This document shows, piece after piece, positions 24,853 to 32,783 of a stretch of 64,000 nucleotides of DNA. The notes under the pieces are model-generated. The model was not told where the DNA came from. It searched no databases and was given only the letters and a program-made list of their open reading frames with translations. Source of the DNA: Ancylobacter tetraedralis (lineage in GTDB: Bacteria > Pseudomonadota > Alphaproteobacteria > Rhizobiales > Xanthobacteraceae); assembly GCF_014195655.1 (NCBI RefSeq), contig NZ_JACICD010000006.1:62001-126000 (forward strand), read 5' to 3'. The stretch's first letter is position 1. Every line of letters starts with the position of its first letter. The translations under genes and the position numbers were made by a program.

Positions 24853-24880
24853 CCGGCGCGGCGGCTCCCCGCCGCGCCGG
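24853..24880 (+). other. 12-bp perfect stem-loop after the binding-protein gene
   Basis: CCGGCGCGGCGG and its exact reverse complement are separated by a 4-base loop, nine bases after the binding-protein stop and 118 bp before the ATPase gene. There is no T-tract. It probably stabilises or partly terminates the upstream message, raising binding protein over membrane components. Confidence 0.65.
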
Positions 24881-24997
24881 CTCGCCGCGAGACCTATCGC
24901 CCATCCTTGTCGTAACGCCCGTCATCCACGGGCCACCGCTTGCCGCACGTCCGGGCTTTCGCGCCGGCGGAAGGCGGAGCCGGGCATTGTTCGGATC

Positions 24998-26611
24998 ATG
25001 ACCCAGACCCTCAGCGCTCACGCGGCCACGGCCAACGCGAATGGCAAGGTCCCTTCGCCCGGCCCGGCCCACCCCCATGGCGCGGCCCGGCCGATCGTCA
25101 CGCTCGACCATGTCACCAAGCGCTTTCCCGGCGTCGTGGCCAATGACCGCGTCTCCTTCGACCTGTGGCCGGGCGAGGTGCACGTGCTGCTCGGCGAGAA
25201 CGGCGCCGGCAAGTCGACGCTGGTCGGCATGCTCTCGGGCCTGCAGCTGCCGGACGAAGGCGGCGTGCTGATCGACGGCCATGAGCAGCGCATCTCCTCC
25301 CCCGCCCGCGCGCTGGAACTCGGCATCGGCACGGTGTTCCAACATTCCATGCTGGTGCCCTCGCTCAGCGTCGTCGACAACATGGCGCTCGGCGGCCGCT
25401 GGTGGTCGCGTCCCGACCGCGAGGGCCTCGCCCGCAAGATGGCGGCGGTGTGCGCCGATATCGGCGTCACCATCGATCCGAACGCCAAGGTCGGCTCGCT
25501 CTCGCTCGGCGAGCAGCAGCAGGTGGAAATCGTGCGCGCGCTGATGCGCGGCTCGCGCGTGCTGATCCTCGACGAGGCGACCGCCATGCTCACCCCCAAG
25601 GGAGCCGACGACCTCGGCGCGCTGATGGGCCGGCTGGTCAAGCTCGGCATCGCGGTGGTGTTCATCACCCACAAGCTCAACGAGGCGCTCGCCTTCGGCC
25701 ATCGCATCACCGTGCTGCGGCTCGGCCGGCGGGTGGACGAGATTTCCCCCGAGCGGCTCTCCGCGCTCGGCCCCGCCGCCGCGACCGCCGAGATCATCCG
25801 GCTGATGTTCGGCGCGGATGCCGCCGCGCAGGCCACCGCGTCGCACCCGCGCCGCGCCCCGTCCAGCCAGCCTTTGCTGCAGATCGAGGGGCTCGCCGTC
25901 GAGGATGATTCGGTGCCGGTCGCCGGCATCGACCTCGACGTTTCGCCCGGCGAGATCGTCGGCATTGCCGGCATCGACGGCAACGGCCAGAAGCAGTTCG
26001 CCGAGGCCGTGGCGGGCCAGCGTCGGCTGGCGGCCGGCCGCATCCGCCTCGGCGGCCAGGCGATCGAGCGGCTCGATGTCGGCGGCCGCCGCCGGCTCGG
26101 CCTGCGCTACGTCACCGACGACCGGCTCGGCGAGGGCACGGTCGGCACCTTCCCGATCTCGCTCAACCTCCTGCTCAAGCAGGTGGGCGAGGCCCCCTTC
26201 TGGCGCCACGGCATCGAGCAGCCCGAGGCCATCGCCGCCCATGCCCGGCGCATGGTGGGCGAGTTCGACGTGCGCACGCCGGGCATCGAGACCGCGATCG
26301 GCAAATTGTCCGGCGGCAACATCCAGAAGGCGCTGCTGGCGCGCGAGCTTTCGGGCAAAGCGCGGGCGGTGATCTTCGCCAAGCCGACCTACGGGCTCGA
26401 CGTGCAGAATATCCGCGCTACCCGCCAGCGCATCCGCGAGGCAGCCGACCGTGGCCTCGCGGTGATCCTGATCTCCACCGACCTCGAGGAAGTGCTCGAA
26501 CTCGCCGACCGCATCGCCGTGATGTCACGCGGCCGCGTGGTCGGCATGGTCGACAATGATGCCGCCGCCCGCAACCGGGTCGGCGAACTGATGAGCGGCG
26601 CCACGCCATGA
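24998..26611 (+). CDS. ABC transporter ATP-binding protein with two nucleotide-binding domains (YufO/RbsA-like)
   Basis: A 537-residue double ATPase. Domain 1 has an intact Walker A (GENGAGKST), signature LSLGEQQQVEI and Walker B VLILDEATAMLTP. Domain 2 has the degenerate P-loop GIDGNGQKQ, LSGGNIQKALLAREL and FAKPTYGLD, the asymmetric pattern of nucleoside and sugar importers. An N-terminal stretch of about 35 residues rich in Ala/His/Pro precedes the first strand; an internal start would remove it, but none has a better ribosome site. It overlaps the first permease gene (ATGA). It energises the BMP-type importer. Confidence 0.9.
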   Translation: MTQTLSAHAATANANGKVPSPGPAHPHGAARPIVTLDHVTKRFPGVVANDRVSFDLWPGEVHVLLGENGAGKSTLVGMLSGLQLPDEGGVLIDGHEQRISSPARALELGIGTVFQHSMLVPSLSVVDNMALGGRWWSRPDREGLARKMAAVCADIGVTIDPNAKVGSLSLGEQQQVEIVRALMRGSRVLILDEATAMLTPKGADDLGALMGRLVKLGIAVVFITHKLNEALAFGHRITVLRLGRRVDEISPERLSALGPAAATAEIIRLMFGADAAAQATASHPRRAPSSQPLLQIEGLAVEDDSVPVAGIDLDVSPGEIVGIAGIDGNGQKQFAEAVAGQRRLAAGRIRLGGQAIERLDVGGRRRLGLRYVTDDRLGEGTVGTFPISLNLLLKQVGEAPFWRHGIEQPEAIAAHARRMVGEFDVRTPGIETAIGKLSGGNIQKALLARELSGKARAVIFAKPTYGLDVQNIRATRQRIREAADRGLAVILISTDLEEVLELADRIAVMSRGRVVGMVDNDAAARNRVGELMSGATP

Positions 26612-27708
26612 GCGACACCACGGAAATTGCAGCCCCCGAGATCGGCAGCGATGCCCTCCTCGCCCCGCGCGGCGGCGCCTGGCGCGAGCGCGCGCACCTT
26701 CTCGTCCTGGCGCTCGGCCCGGTGATCGGTGCGGTTCTGCTGTCCGGCCTCGTGCTGCTGGCGCTTGGCGTCAACCCGGTCGCCTATTACGGCTACGTGG
26801 TCGAGCGCGGGCTTCTCAACCCCTATGGCCTGCAGGCCACGCTGACCCGCATGGGCCCGCTTCTGCTCATAGCGGCGGGGCTCATCGTCGCTTTCCGGGC
26901 GGGTATCTGGAATCTGGGCGGCGACGGCCAGTTCCTGCTCAGCGCGGTGATCGTCGCCGCGCTGGGGCCGCTGCTGGCGCCCTATCTGCCGGTCTGGCTG
27001 GTGCTGGTCATCGGGCTCGTGGTCGGCGCCATGGTCGGGGCCGCCTGGTCGGTGCTGCCGGCGCTGCTCAAGGCCTATCAGGGCGTCAACGAGATCATCA
27101 CCACGCTGATGATGACCTTTCTCGGCGTCTCGCTGGCCAATGTGCTGGTGAAGCTGTTCTTCCGCGACCCCGCCACCACGGTGCCGCAGACCCGCACGCT
27201 GATCGTCGCCGACCGGCTGCCGCGCCTGTTCGACACCACCATTTCGAGCGGGCTGATCATCGGCCTCGTCGCCATCATCGTGGTGCACCTCGTCATGACC
27301 CGCACCGCCTTCGGCCTGAAGCTGCGCATCGTGGGCGCCAATCCCCGCGCGGCCATCCATGCCGGCCTGTCGGTGCCCGCGCTGACGGTGGCGACCTTCG
27401 CCATCTCGGCGGCGCTGGCGGGACTGGCCGGCGCGGTGGAGATCATGGGCGTCCAGGGCAATGTGCGCGCCGACTGGAACCCGGCCTACAGCCTCACCGT
27501 GGTTCCGCTGGTGTTCCTGGCGCGCTTCAACGGCTTCGCCTCCATCGCCTTCGTGTTCCTGTTCTCGGTTCTGTCGATCGGCGGCGAGAGCGCGGCGCGA
27601 CGCACCGGCGTGCCGAATTTCTTCACCCTCGTCGTGGTGGCGATCCTGCTCGTCATGCTCGGCATCACCGAATATCTCGACCAGCGCCGCCGCGCGGCCG
27701 GCAAGTAG
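26608..27708 (+). CDS. ABC transporter permease (BMP/nucleoside-type, YufP-like)
   Basis: A 366-residue membrane protein of the BPD_transp_2 superfamily with about ten helices. AFRAGIWNLGGDGQFLL is the family signature, and YQGVNEIITTLMMTF and KLRIVGANPRAAIHAGL are the coupling-loop and conserved segments. Translation is coupled to the ATPase gene by overlap. It pairs with the second permease at 27722. Confidence 0.9.
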   Translation: MSDTTEIAAPEIGSDALLAPRGGAWRERAHLLVLALGPVIGAVLLSGLVLLALGVNPVAYYGYVVERGLLNPYGLQATLTRMGPLLLIAAGLIVAFRAGIWNLGGDGQFLLSAVIVAALGPLLAPYLPVWLVLVIGLVVGAMVGAAWSVLPALLKAYQGVNEIITTLMMTFLGVSLANVLVKLFFRDPATTVPQTRTLIVADRLPRLFDTTISSGLIIGLVAIIVVHLVMTRTAFGLKLRIVGANPRAAIHAGLSVPALTVATFAISAALAGLAGAVEIMGVQGNVRADWNPAYSLTVVPLVFLARFNGFASIAFVFLFSVLSIGGESAARRTGVPNFFTLVVVAILLVMLGITEYLDQRRRAAGK

Positions 27709-27721
27709 AGGGAGAGACGCG

Positions 27722-28657
27722 ATGACCGCCCTGTTCACCGACGCTTTCCTCACCTCGCTGGTCCTCGGCGCGCTGACCGCCGGCCTGCCGCTCATGCTCG
27801 CCGGCCTTGGCGAGCAGATCTCGGAAAAGGCCGGCGTGCTGAATATCGGCATCGAGGGCATGATGCTGTTCGGCGCCTATCTCGGCTTCCTCGTCGCCTA
27901 CGATACCGGCTCGATCTGGCTCGGCTTCCTCGGCGGCGGCATCGGCGGCATGCTGGTGGCCGCGCCCATGGCACTGTTCTGCATCCGGCTCGGCCTCAGC
28001 CAGATCGTCATCGGCATCGCCCTGACGCTGGGCGCCGAGGGCCTCACCGCGCTGCTGCACCATTTCCAGTTCGCGCAGAGCTATCCGCGCCTGCCGGCGG
28101 TGGAGACGCTAGCCATTCCCGGCCTGTCGCACATTCCCGTGCTCGGCCCGGCGCTGTTCGACCGGCCGCCCATCGTCTATCTCGCCATGCTCGCCGTGGC
28201 GGTGACAGCCTATGTGTTCCGCTACACCCAGGCGGGCCTTGCTTTGCAGGCGGCGGGCGACAAGCCGGCGGCGCTGGATGCGGCCGGCGTCGATGTCGGC
28301 CGCGTGCGCACCCTTGCCGTGCTCACCACCGGCTTCCTCGCCGGCGTGGGCGGCGCCTTCATGTCGCAGGTCGGCGCGGGCATCTTCGTGCCGTTCATGA
28401 CCAATGGCGCCGGCTTCATCGGCATCGTGCTGGCCATGCAGGCGCGCGGGCGCCCGCTCTTCGTGCTCGCCGGCGCGCTGCTGTTCGGCGCCTGCCTCTC
28501 CGCCACCACCGCGCTGCAGGTGGCCGGGGTGAGCATCCCGACCGACGTGATCCAGATGCTGCCCTTCGCCGCCGTGCTCGCCGTGCTGGTGCTGTTCGGC
28601 CGCCGCGCCAGCCTGCCGCTGGCGCTCGGCACCCATTATGTGCGAGGCGCGCGATGA
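27722..28657 (+). CDS. ABC transporter permease (BMP/nucleoside-type, YufQ-like)
   Basis: A 311-residue partner permease: GLGEQISEKAGVLNIGIEGMMLFGAYLG is the family signature, and LALQAAGDKPAALDAAGVDV is the loop that contacts the ATPase. The ATG at 27722 has AGGGAGAG. It ends 20 bp before the stop of the convergent transaminase gene, leaving hardly any room for a terminator. The four genes from 23815 form a complete importer. Confidence 0.9.
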   Translation: MTALFTDAFLTSLVLGALTAGLPLMLAGLGEQISEKAGVLNIGIEGMMLFGAYLGFLVAYDTGSIWLGFLGGGIGGMLVAAPMALFCIRLGLSQIVIGIALTLGAEGLTALLHHFQFAQSYPRLPAVETLAIPGLSHIPVLGPALFDRPPIVYLAMLAVAVTAYVFRYTQAGLALQAAGDKPAALDAAGVDVGRVRTLAVLTTGFLAGVGGAFMSQVGAGIFVPFMTNGAGFIGIVLAMQARGRPLFVLAGALLFGACLSATTALQVAGVSIPTDVIQMLPFAAVLAVLVLFGRRASLPLALGTHYVRGAR

Positions 28658-28677
28658 ACGCGCCCCGCCCGCTCGGT

Positions 28678-29853
28678 TCAGCCCGCGTCGATGACGGCCA
28701 GCGCAGCCGCGACGCCGGCGCCGACATCGACCTTGTGGCCGAGCGCGCCCAGCGCGCCACTGAGCGCGGTGAGCGCCACCACGGCATAGAGCGGCTGCGC
28801 GGTCGGACCCATATGGCCGATGCGGGTGAGCTTGCCGAGCGTCTCGCCGCGCCCGGAGGACAGCACGACGCCGTAGCGGGCACGCACTTCCGCCCGGAGC
28901 ACGGCCTCGTCGATGCCCTTCGGCGTGCGCACGGCGGTGGCGGTGGGCGAGGCGAAGCTCTCATCGGCCGGCCAGATGGGAAGGCCCATCGCCTTCAGCC
29001 CGGCACGGCAGGCCTTGGCGGTCAGCGCATGGCGGGCCCACACCTTTTCAGGCCCCTCCGCGAGGTAGAGGTCGATGGCGGCTTCCAGCCCGTTGATCTC
29101 GGCTACCGAGGGGGTGAAGGGGAAGGGCTTGTCGGCGCGCCAGGCGTCTTCCCAGTCGAGGATCGACAGGATGGACGCGCGCGGCGCCTGCGGGTTCGCC
29201 TTCATCTTCGCCCAGGCGCGGTTGGACACGCCCAGGATCGTCAGGCCGGGCGGGCAGCCCAGGCACTTGTTGGGCCCGGTGACGAGAAGATCGATGGCGG
29301 CCGATTCAGCGTCGACCTTCATGCCGCCGAAGGACGAGACGGCATCGACCAGGAACAGCGCGCCATGCGCCTTCACCACCGCGCCGATCTCGGCGACCGG
29401 GTTGATGGTGCCCGAGGGCGTGTCATGGTGGCAGAGCGCGACCACGGTCACATCCGGCCGCGCGGCCAGCGCGCGGGCGACCGCGGCGGGATCGATCACC
29501 TCGTTATACGGCACGGCGAGTTCGACGATCTCGGCGCCCGAGCGCGCCGCCCAGGGCGCGAAGCCCTTGGAATAGACGCCCGAAACGAGGTTCAGCACCA
29601 CATCGTCGCGCCCGATCAGCGACACCGCCGCCGCCTCCAGCCCGAGCACCGGCTCACCCTGCAGCAGGACCGGCATGGTCTCGCTCTTCACCACGCGGGC
29701 GAGCTTCTCCGTGACGCGCTGGTAGGTCGCCTGGAAGGCTGGATCGTAGTCATAGAGCACCGTGGCGGCGAGGCCGCGCAGCACGGCGGGATAGGCGTCG
29801 ACTGGGCCGGTGGTGAGGGTGAAGACCGGCAGGTCGCTGGGCGCGTAACGCAT
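28678..29853 (-). CDS. ppaT: Pyridoxamine-pyruvate transaminase
   Basis: A 391-residue class V (fold type I) aminotransferase closely following Mesorhizobium loti PPAT as I recall it: TAGPVNAYP-type start (here TLTTGPVDAYP), TVLYDYDPAFQ, LQGEPVLGLEAAA, CHHDTPSGTINP, VDAVSSFGGMK, VTGPNKCLG with Schiff-base Lys196, and SSGRGETLGKLTRIGHMGPTAQP with the substrate arginines. PPAT converts pyridoxamine and pyruvate to pyridoxal and alanine in vitamin B6 catabolism. The ATG at 29853 gives M. loti-like length. The gene is divergent from a GntR regulator and convergent with the BMP-type importer. Confidence 0.9.
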   Translation of the reverse strand: MRYAPSDLPVFTLTTGPVDAYPAVLRGLAATVLYDYDPAFQATYQRVTEKLARVVKSETMPVLLQGEPVLGLEAAAVSLIGRDDVVLNLVSGVYSKGFAPWAARSGAEIVELAVPYNEVIDPAAVARALAARPDVTVVALCHHDTPSGTINPVAEIGAVVKAHGALFLVDAVSSFGGMKVDAESAAIDLLVTGPNKCLGCPPGLTILGVSNRAWAKMKANPQAPRASILSILDWEDAWRADKPFPFTPSVAEINGLEAAIDLYLAEGPEKVWARHALTAKACRAGLKAMGLPIWPADESFASPTATAVRTPKGIDEAVLRAEVRARYGVVLSSGRGETLGKLTRIGHMGPTAQPLYAVVALTALSGALGALGHKVDVGAGVAAALAVIDAG

Positions 29854-30257
29854 GGTTTTGCTCTGGATGGTTATCGGGACTGCCGGTCCTTCGGTGGCGC
29901 AGCGGGCATTGCCAACCAAAACGCGACCGAAATGCCGACAATGGTTCGAGATTGGCACCACCCGTTGCCGAGAGCAACAGGCTTGGCGCCGCGAACCTTA
30001 ACCCGCGCAGGGCACTGGCCGCATCGCTTTTGCCTCGGGCGCGCAGTGGCGTGGGGCCTTTGCGCCGGGGACGAGGCGGGGCGCCGTCCACAACGCCCGG
30101 GGTGTATCGGCAACCGAAGAGTGCCGCGCGGCCTCGACCAGCCGGCAACCAATATTGTAAATGGGCGATCCCGCCCGTACATTTCGCGGCGGGGCCGATC
30201 CACGCTGCCCGATCCGACAGAATCGCAGCGGCCGGCGGCTCCCACACGAGAACGGAC
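29854..30257. promoter_or_regulatory. 404-bp divergent control region between ppaT and the GntR gene, with palindrome at 30159-30184
   Basis: No gene is seen. Near the GntR gene an imperfect palindrome AAATGGGCG-ATCC-CGCCC-gta-CATTT spans 30159-30184 within an AT-richer patch (AATATTGTAA just before). The position between two divergent genes of one pathway suggests a site for the GntR protein controlling both directions. Confidence 0.4.
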
Positions 30258-31013
30258 ATGACTTCGATGGACGCGATAGCGGACAAGACCGGGCGCAAGC
30301 CGCGCCGGACACCCGAGCCCCAGGGCCGCGGCGGCACCGCCGCCACCGGCGCTCGGGAACCGGCGGGCATCGAGGAACTGGTCGATTCGATTCGCGCCAT
30401 TCTGGCCCGCGGCGGCAGCATGCCGCCGGAGCGGACGGTGGCCGAGGAACTGAACGTGAAGCGCCACACGCTGCGCCGCGCGCTCGGCGTGCTGCGCGCA
30501 CGCGGCGAACTGGAGCCGGCACGCGCGGGCCGGCGCGCCTCGACCACGCCTGGCATCGACAGCAGCCGCAACCTCATCAACTCGACCAACCCGCTGGAGG
30601 TGATGGAACTGCGGCTGATGCTGGAGCCCTCGCTGGCGCGGCTGGCCGCGCTCCGGGCGAGCCCGGTGGAGATCGACCGCATCGTGCGCGCGGCCACCAC
30701 GGCGCCGGATGCCGACCCCATCGCCGCCGACATGGTCTTCCACAAGGCCATCGCCGCCGGCGCGCGCAACGCGCTTGCCTCCGAGCTCTACGTGCTGCTG
30801 CACCGGGTCGCGAGCGACGGCCGGCTGCGCTACACCGACAGCGACGCCACGCTGGTGCCCGAGCGCGTGCGGCTGCGCGATTGCGAGCACCAGCAGATCG
30901 CCGACGCGATCGCCTCGCGCGACCCGGAAGCGGCCGAGCGGGCCATGTGGCAGCACCTCGCCACGCTGCAGCAGAAGATCATGGGCCGGCTGGCGCCCGG
31001 CGGCTCCCCGTAG
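30258..31013 (+). CDS. GntR-family transcriptional regulator (FCD type)
   Basis: A 251-residue regulator. After a basic, Gly/Pro-rich leader of about 40 residues, a GntR winged helix covers about 38-100 (VDSIRAILARGGSMPPERTVAEELNVKRHTLRRALGVLRARGEL), then an FCD-type helical effector domain (EVMELRLMLEPSLARLAA, DMVFHKAIAAGARN). ATGs at 30258 and 30267 are both possible; neither has a strong ribosome site. It lies between ppaT and the pyridoxine-oxidase-like gene and is the natural candidate regulator of the B6 locus. Confidence 0.88.
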   Translation: MTSMDAIADKTGRKPRRTPEPQGRGGTAATGAREPAGIEELVDSIRAILARGGSMPPERTVAEELNVKRHTLRRALGVLRARGELEPARAGRRASTTPGIDSSRNLINSTNPLEVMELRLMLEPSLARLAALRASPVEIDRIVRAATTAPDADPIAADMVFHKAIAAGARNALASELYVLLHRVASDGRLRYTDSDATLVPERVRLRDCEHQQIADAIASRDPEAAERAMWQHLATLQQKIMGRLAPGGSP

Positions 31014-31115
31014 TCGCCCCGCCTTCCACCTCCTTTTACCTCTCGATGACCGGCCGCCGGCGCTCCGCCGCGCGCCAACGCCCCCTCCTTGCCTGACGTC
31101 CGTGGAGAGACTGCG

Positions 31116-32672
31116 ATGAAAACCTTCGATGTGCTGGTGATCGGCGCCGGTTCGGCGGGCTGCGTTCTCGCGGCGCGCCTGTCGGAGGATCCCGATCTCA
31201 AGGTAGGGCTGATCGAGGCGGGCGAGCACCCTTCCGATCCCGACATCGCCGATCCGCTGAAATGGCCGGTATTGCAGGATCGGCCCTATGACTGGGCCTA
31301 TCGCACCGTGCCGCAGCCTGGCACGGCCGGGCGCATCCATCCCTGGCCGCGCGGGCGCATCGTCGGCGGGTCGAGCTGCCTGCACGCCATGGCGCATGTG
31401 CGCGGCCATGCGGATGATTTCGCACCCTGGGCCGCCGCCACCGGCGATGCCCGCTGGTCGCATGCCGGCCTGCTGCCGGGCTTCCGCCGCAGCGAGCGCT
31501 TCTCGAAGGGAGCGAGCGCCCAGCATGGCGACGAGGGCCCGCTCACCGTCTATCTCCCGGGCAAGGAACTGAGCCCCGTCGTGACCGCATACATGGCGGC
31601 CGGCCTCGCCCGCGGCGTGCCGTTCCTCGGCGAACACAATGCCGGCCCGCTCAACGGCGTGGCGCCGAACTCGCTCACCATCCGCGACGGTCGCCGGGTC
31701 AGCGTGGCCGACGCCTACCTGACGCCGGCACTGGGCCGGCCGAACCTGACGCTGGTCACCGGCGCGCGCGTGCACCGCCTCATCATCGAGGGCACCCGGA
31801 TCACCGGCGTGCTCGTCGAGATCGGCGGCGAAACGCAAGCGATCCACGCCGGGCGCCTCCTGCTCAGCACCGGCGCCGTCGCCTCGCCGCTGCTGCTGAT
31901 GCGCTCCGGCATCGGCCCGGCGGCGGAGCTGAAGGCGGCCGGCATCGCCTGCCGCGCCGACCGCAAGGACGTCGGTGGCAATCTGCACGACCATCTGCTC
32001 ACCGCCGGCAATGTCTATCGCGCCCGCCGCCCGGTGCCGCCGTCAAATCTGCAGCACTCCGAATCGCTCATGTACCTCAACGCCGACGACCCCACCCGGG
32101 CGGACGGCGCGCCGGACGTGGTGCTGGGCTGCGTGGCCGCGCCGACCGTGTCGGAGTGCTTCGCCGCGCCGGCCTATGGCTCGGCCTATACGCTGCTGTC
32201 CGGCGTCACCCACCCCACCTCGCGCGGCCGCCTCGCCGTCACCGGCCCGGACCTCGACGCGCCCCCGCTCATCGATCCGGCCTACCTCGCGACCGAGCAC
32301 GACCGTCGCCTGGCACGGCGCGCGCTGGAGCTGGCGCGCGAGATCGGCCATGCCAGCGCGCTGGACGACTGGCGGGCGGAGGAGATCTATCCGGGCCTCG
32401 ACGTGCGCGGCGAAGAGGCGATCGACGCCTTCCTCGCCCGCGCGGTCATCACCCATCATCACCCGGTCGGCACCTGCCGCATGGGGGCGGACACCGACGC
32501 GGTGGTCGATGCCGATCTGAAGCTCAACGGCTTCGAGGGGCTGCACATCGTCGATGCCTCGGTCATCCCCACCATCACCTCGGGGCCCGTGCACGCCGCG
32601 ATCCTCGCCATCGCGGAGACCTTCGCCAGCGATTTCGGCAAAAGAGACACGAGTGACGCGAGGCACGAGTGA
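31116..32672 (+). CDS. GMC-family FAD oxidoreductase, probable pyridoxine 4-oxidase
   Basis: A 518-residue GMC oxidoreductase. The FAD motif GAGSAGCVLAARLSED is at the N-terminus, GMC signature 1 is PRGRIVGGSSCLHAMAHVRGHADDF, signature 2 is STGAVASPLLLMRSGIGP, and the active-site His lies in HHHPVGTCRMG. The general family oxidises alcohols (choline, glucose, pyridoxine). The neighbours, PPAT and a GntR regulator, point to pyridoxine 4-oxidase, which makes pyridoxal. This assignment is contextual; choline dehydrogenase-like activity is the alternative. The ATG at 31116 has GGAGAG. The last codons and stop lie in a short tandem duplication. Confidence 0.8.
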   Translation: MKTFDVLVIGAGSAGCVLAARLSEDPDLKVGLIEAGEHPSDPDIADPLKWPVLQDRPYDWAYRTVPQPGTAGRIHPWPRGRIVGGSSCLHAMAHVRGHADDFAPWAAATGDARWSHAGLLPGFRRSERFSKGASAQHGDEGPLTVYLPGKELSPVVTAYMAAGLARGVPFLGEHNAGPLNGVAPNSLTIRDGRRVSVADAYLTPALGRPNLTLVTGARVHRLIIEGTRITGVLVEIGGETQAIHAGRLLLSTGAVASPLLLMRSGIGPAAELKAAGIACRADRKDVGGNLHDHLLTAGNVYRARRPVPPSNLQHSESLMYLNADDPTRADGAPDVVLGCVAAPTVSECFAAPAYGSAYTLLSGVTHPTSRGRLAVTGPDLDAPPLIDPAYLATEHDRRLARRALELAREIGHASALDDWRAEEIYPGLDVRGEEAIDAFLARAVITHHHPVGTCRMGADTDAVVDADLKLNGFEGLHIVDASVIPTITSGPVHAAILAIAETFASDFGKRDTSDARHE

Positions 32673-32676
32673 CGCG
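32648..32676 (+). repeat. 16-bp-period direct repeat across the GMC oxidoreductase stop codon
   Basis: CACGAGTGACGCG occurs at 32648-32660 and again at 32664-32676. In the first copy the TGA is out of frame; the second provides the in-frame stop, so the duplication has replaced or lengthened the original C-terminus. Confidence 0.7.
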
Positions 32677-32783
32677 TAGCCGGCTATAGCTCCCCGGCAG
32701 GGGTGGGGGTTTTTTCGCGGGAAGGCTTGCGCGGGCCCGGGCATCCGAGTCAGATGTCGTGTCATTCCCAGCTGGAGCCGGCC

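Noticed and set aside
28654-30261. 535-residue open frame on the plus strand
   Set aside because: It lies opposite the clear pyridoxamine-pyruvate transaminase, has no recognisable domain and is rich in Arg/His/Gly as expected for a GC-rich shadow frame.
32688-32714. Rho-independent terminator after the GMC oxidoreductase gene
   Set aside because: A T6 run follows a G-rich stretch, but the only stem is four base pairs (CCCC-GGCA-GGGG) and is separated from the T run by further Gs; too weak to list.
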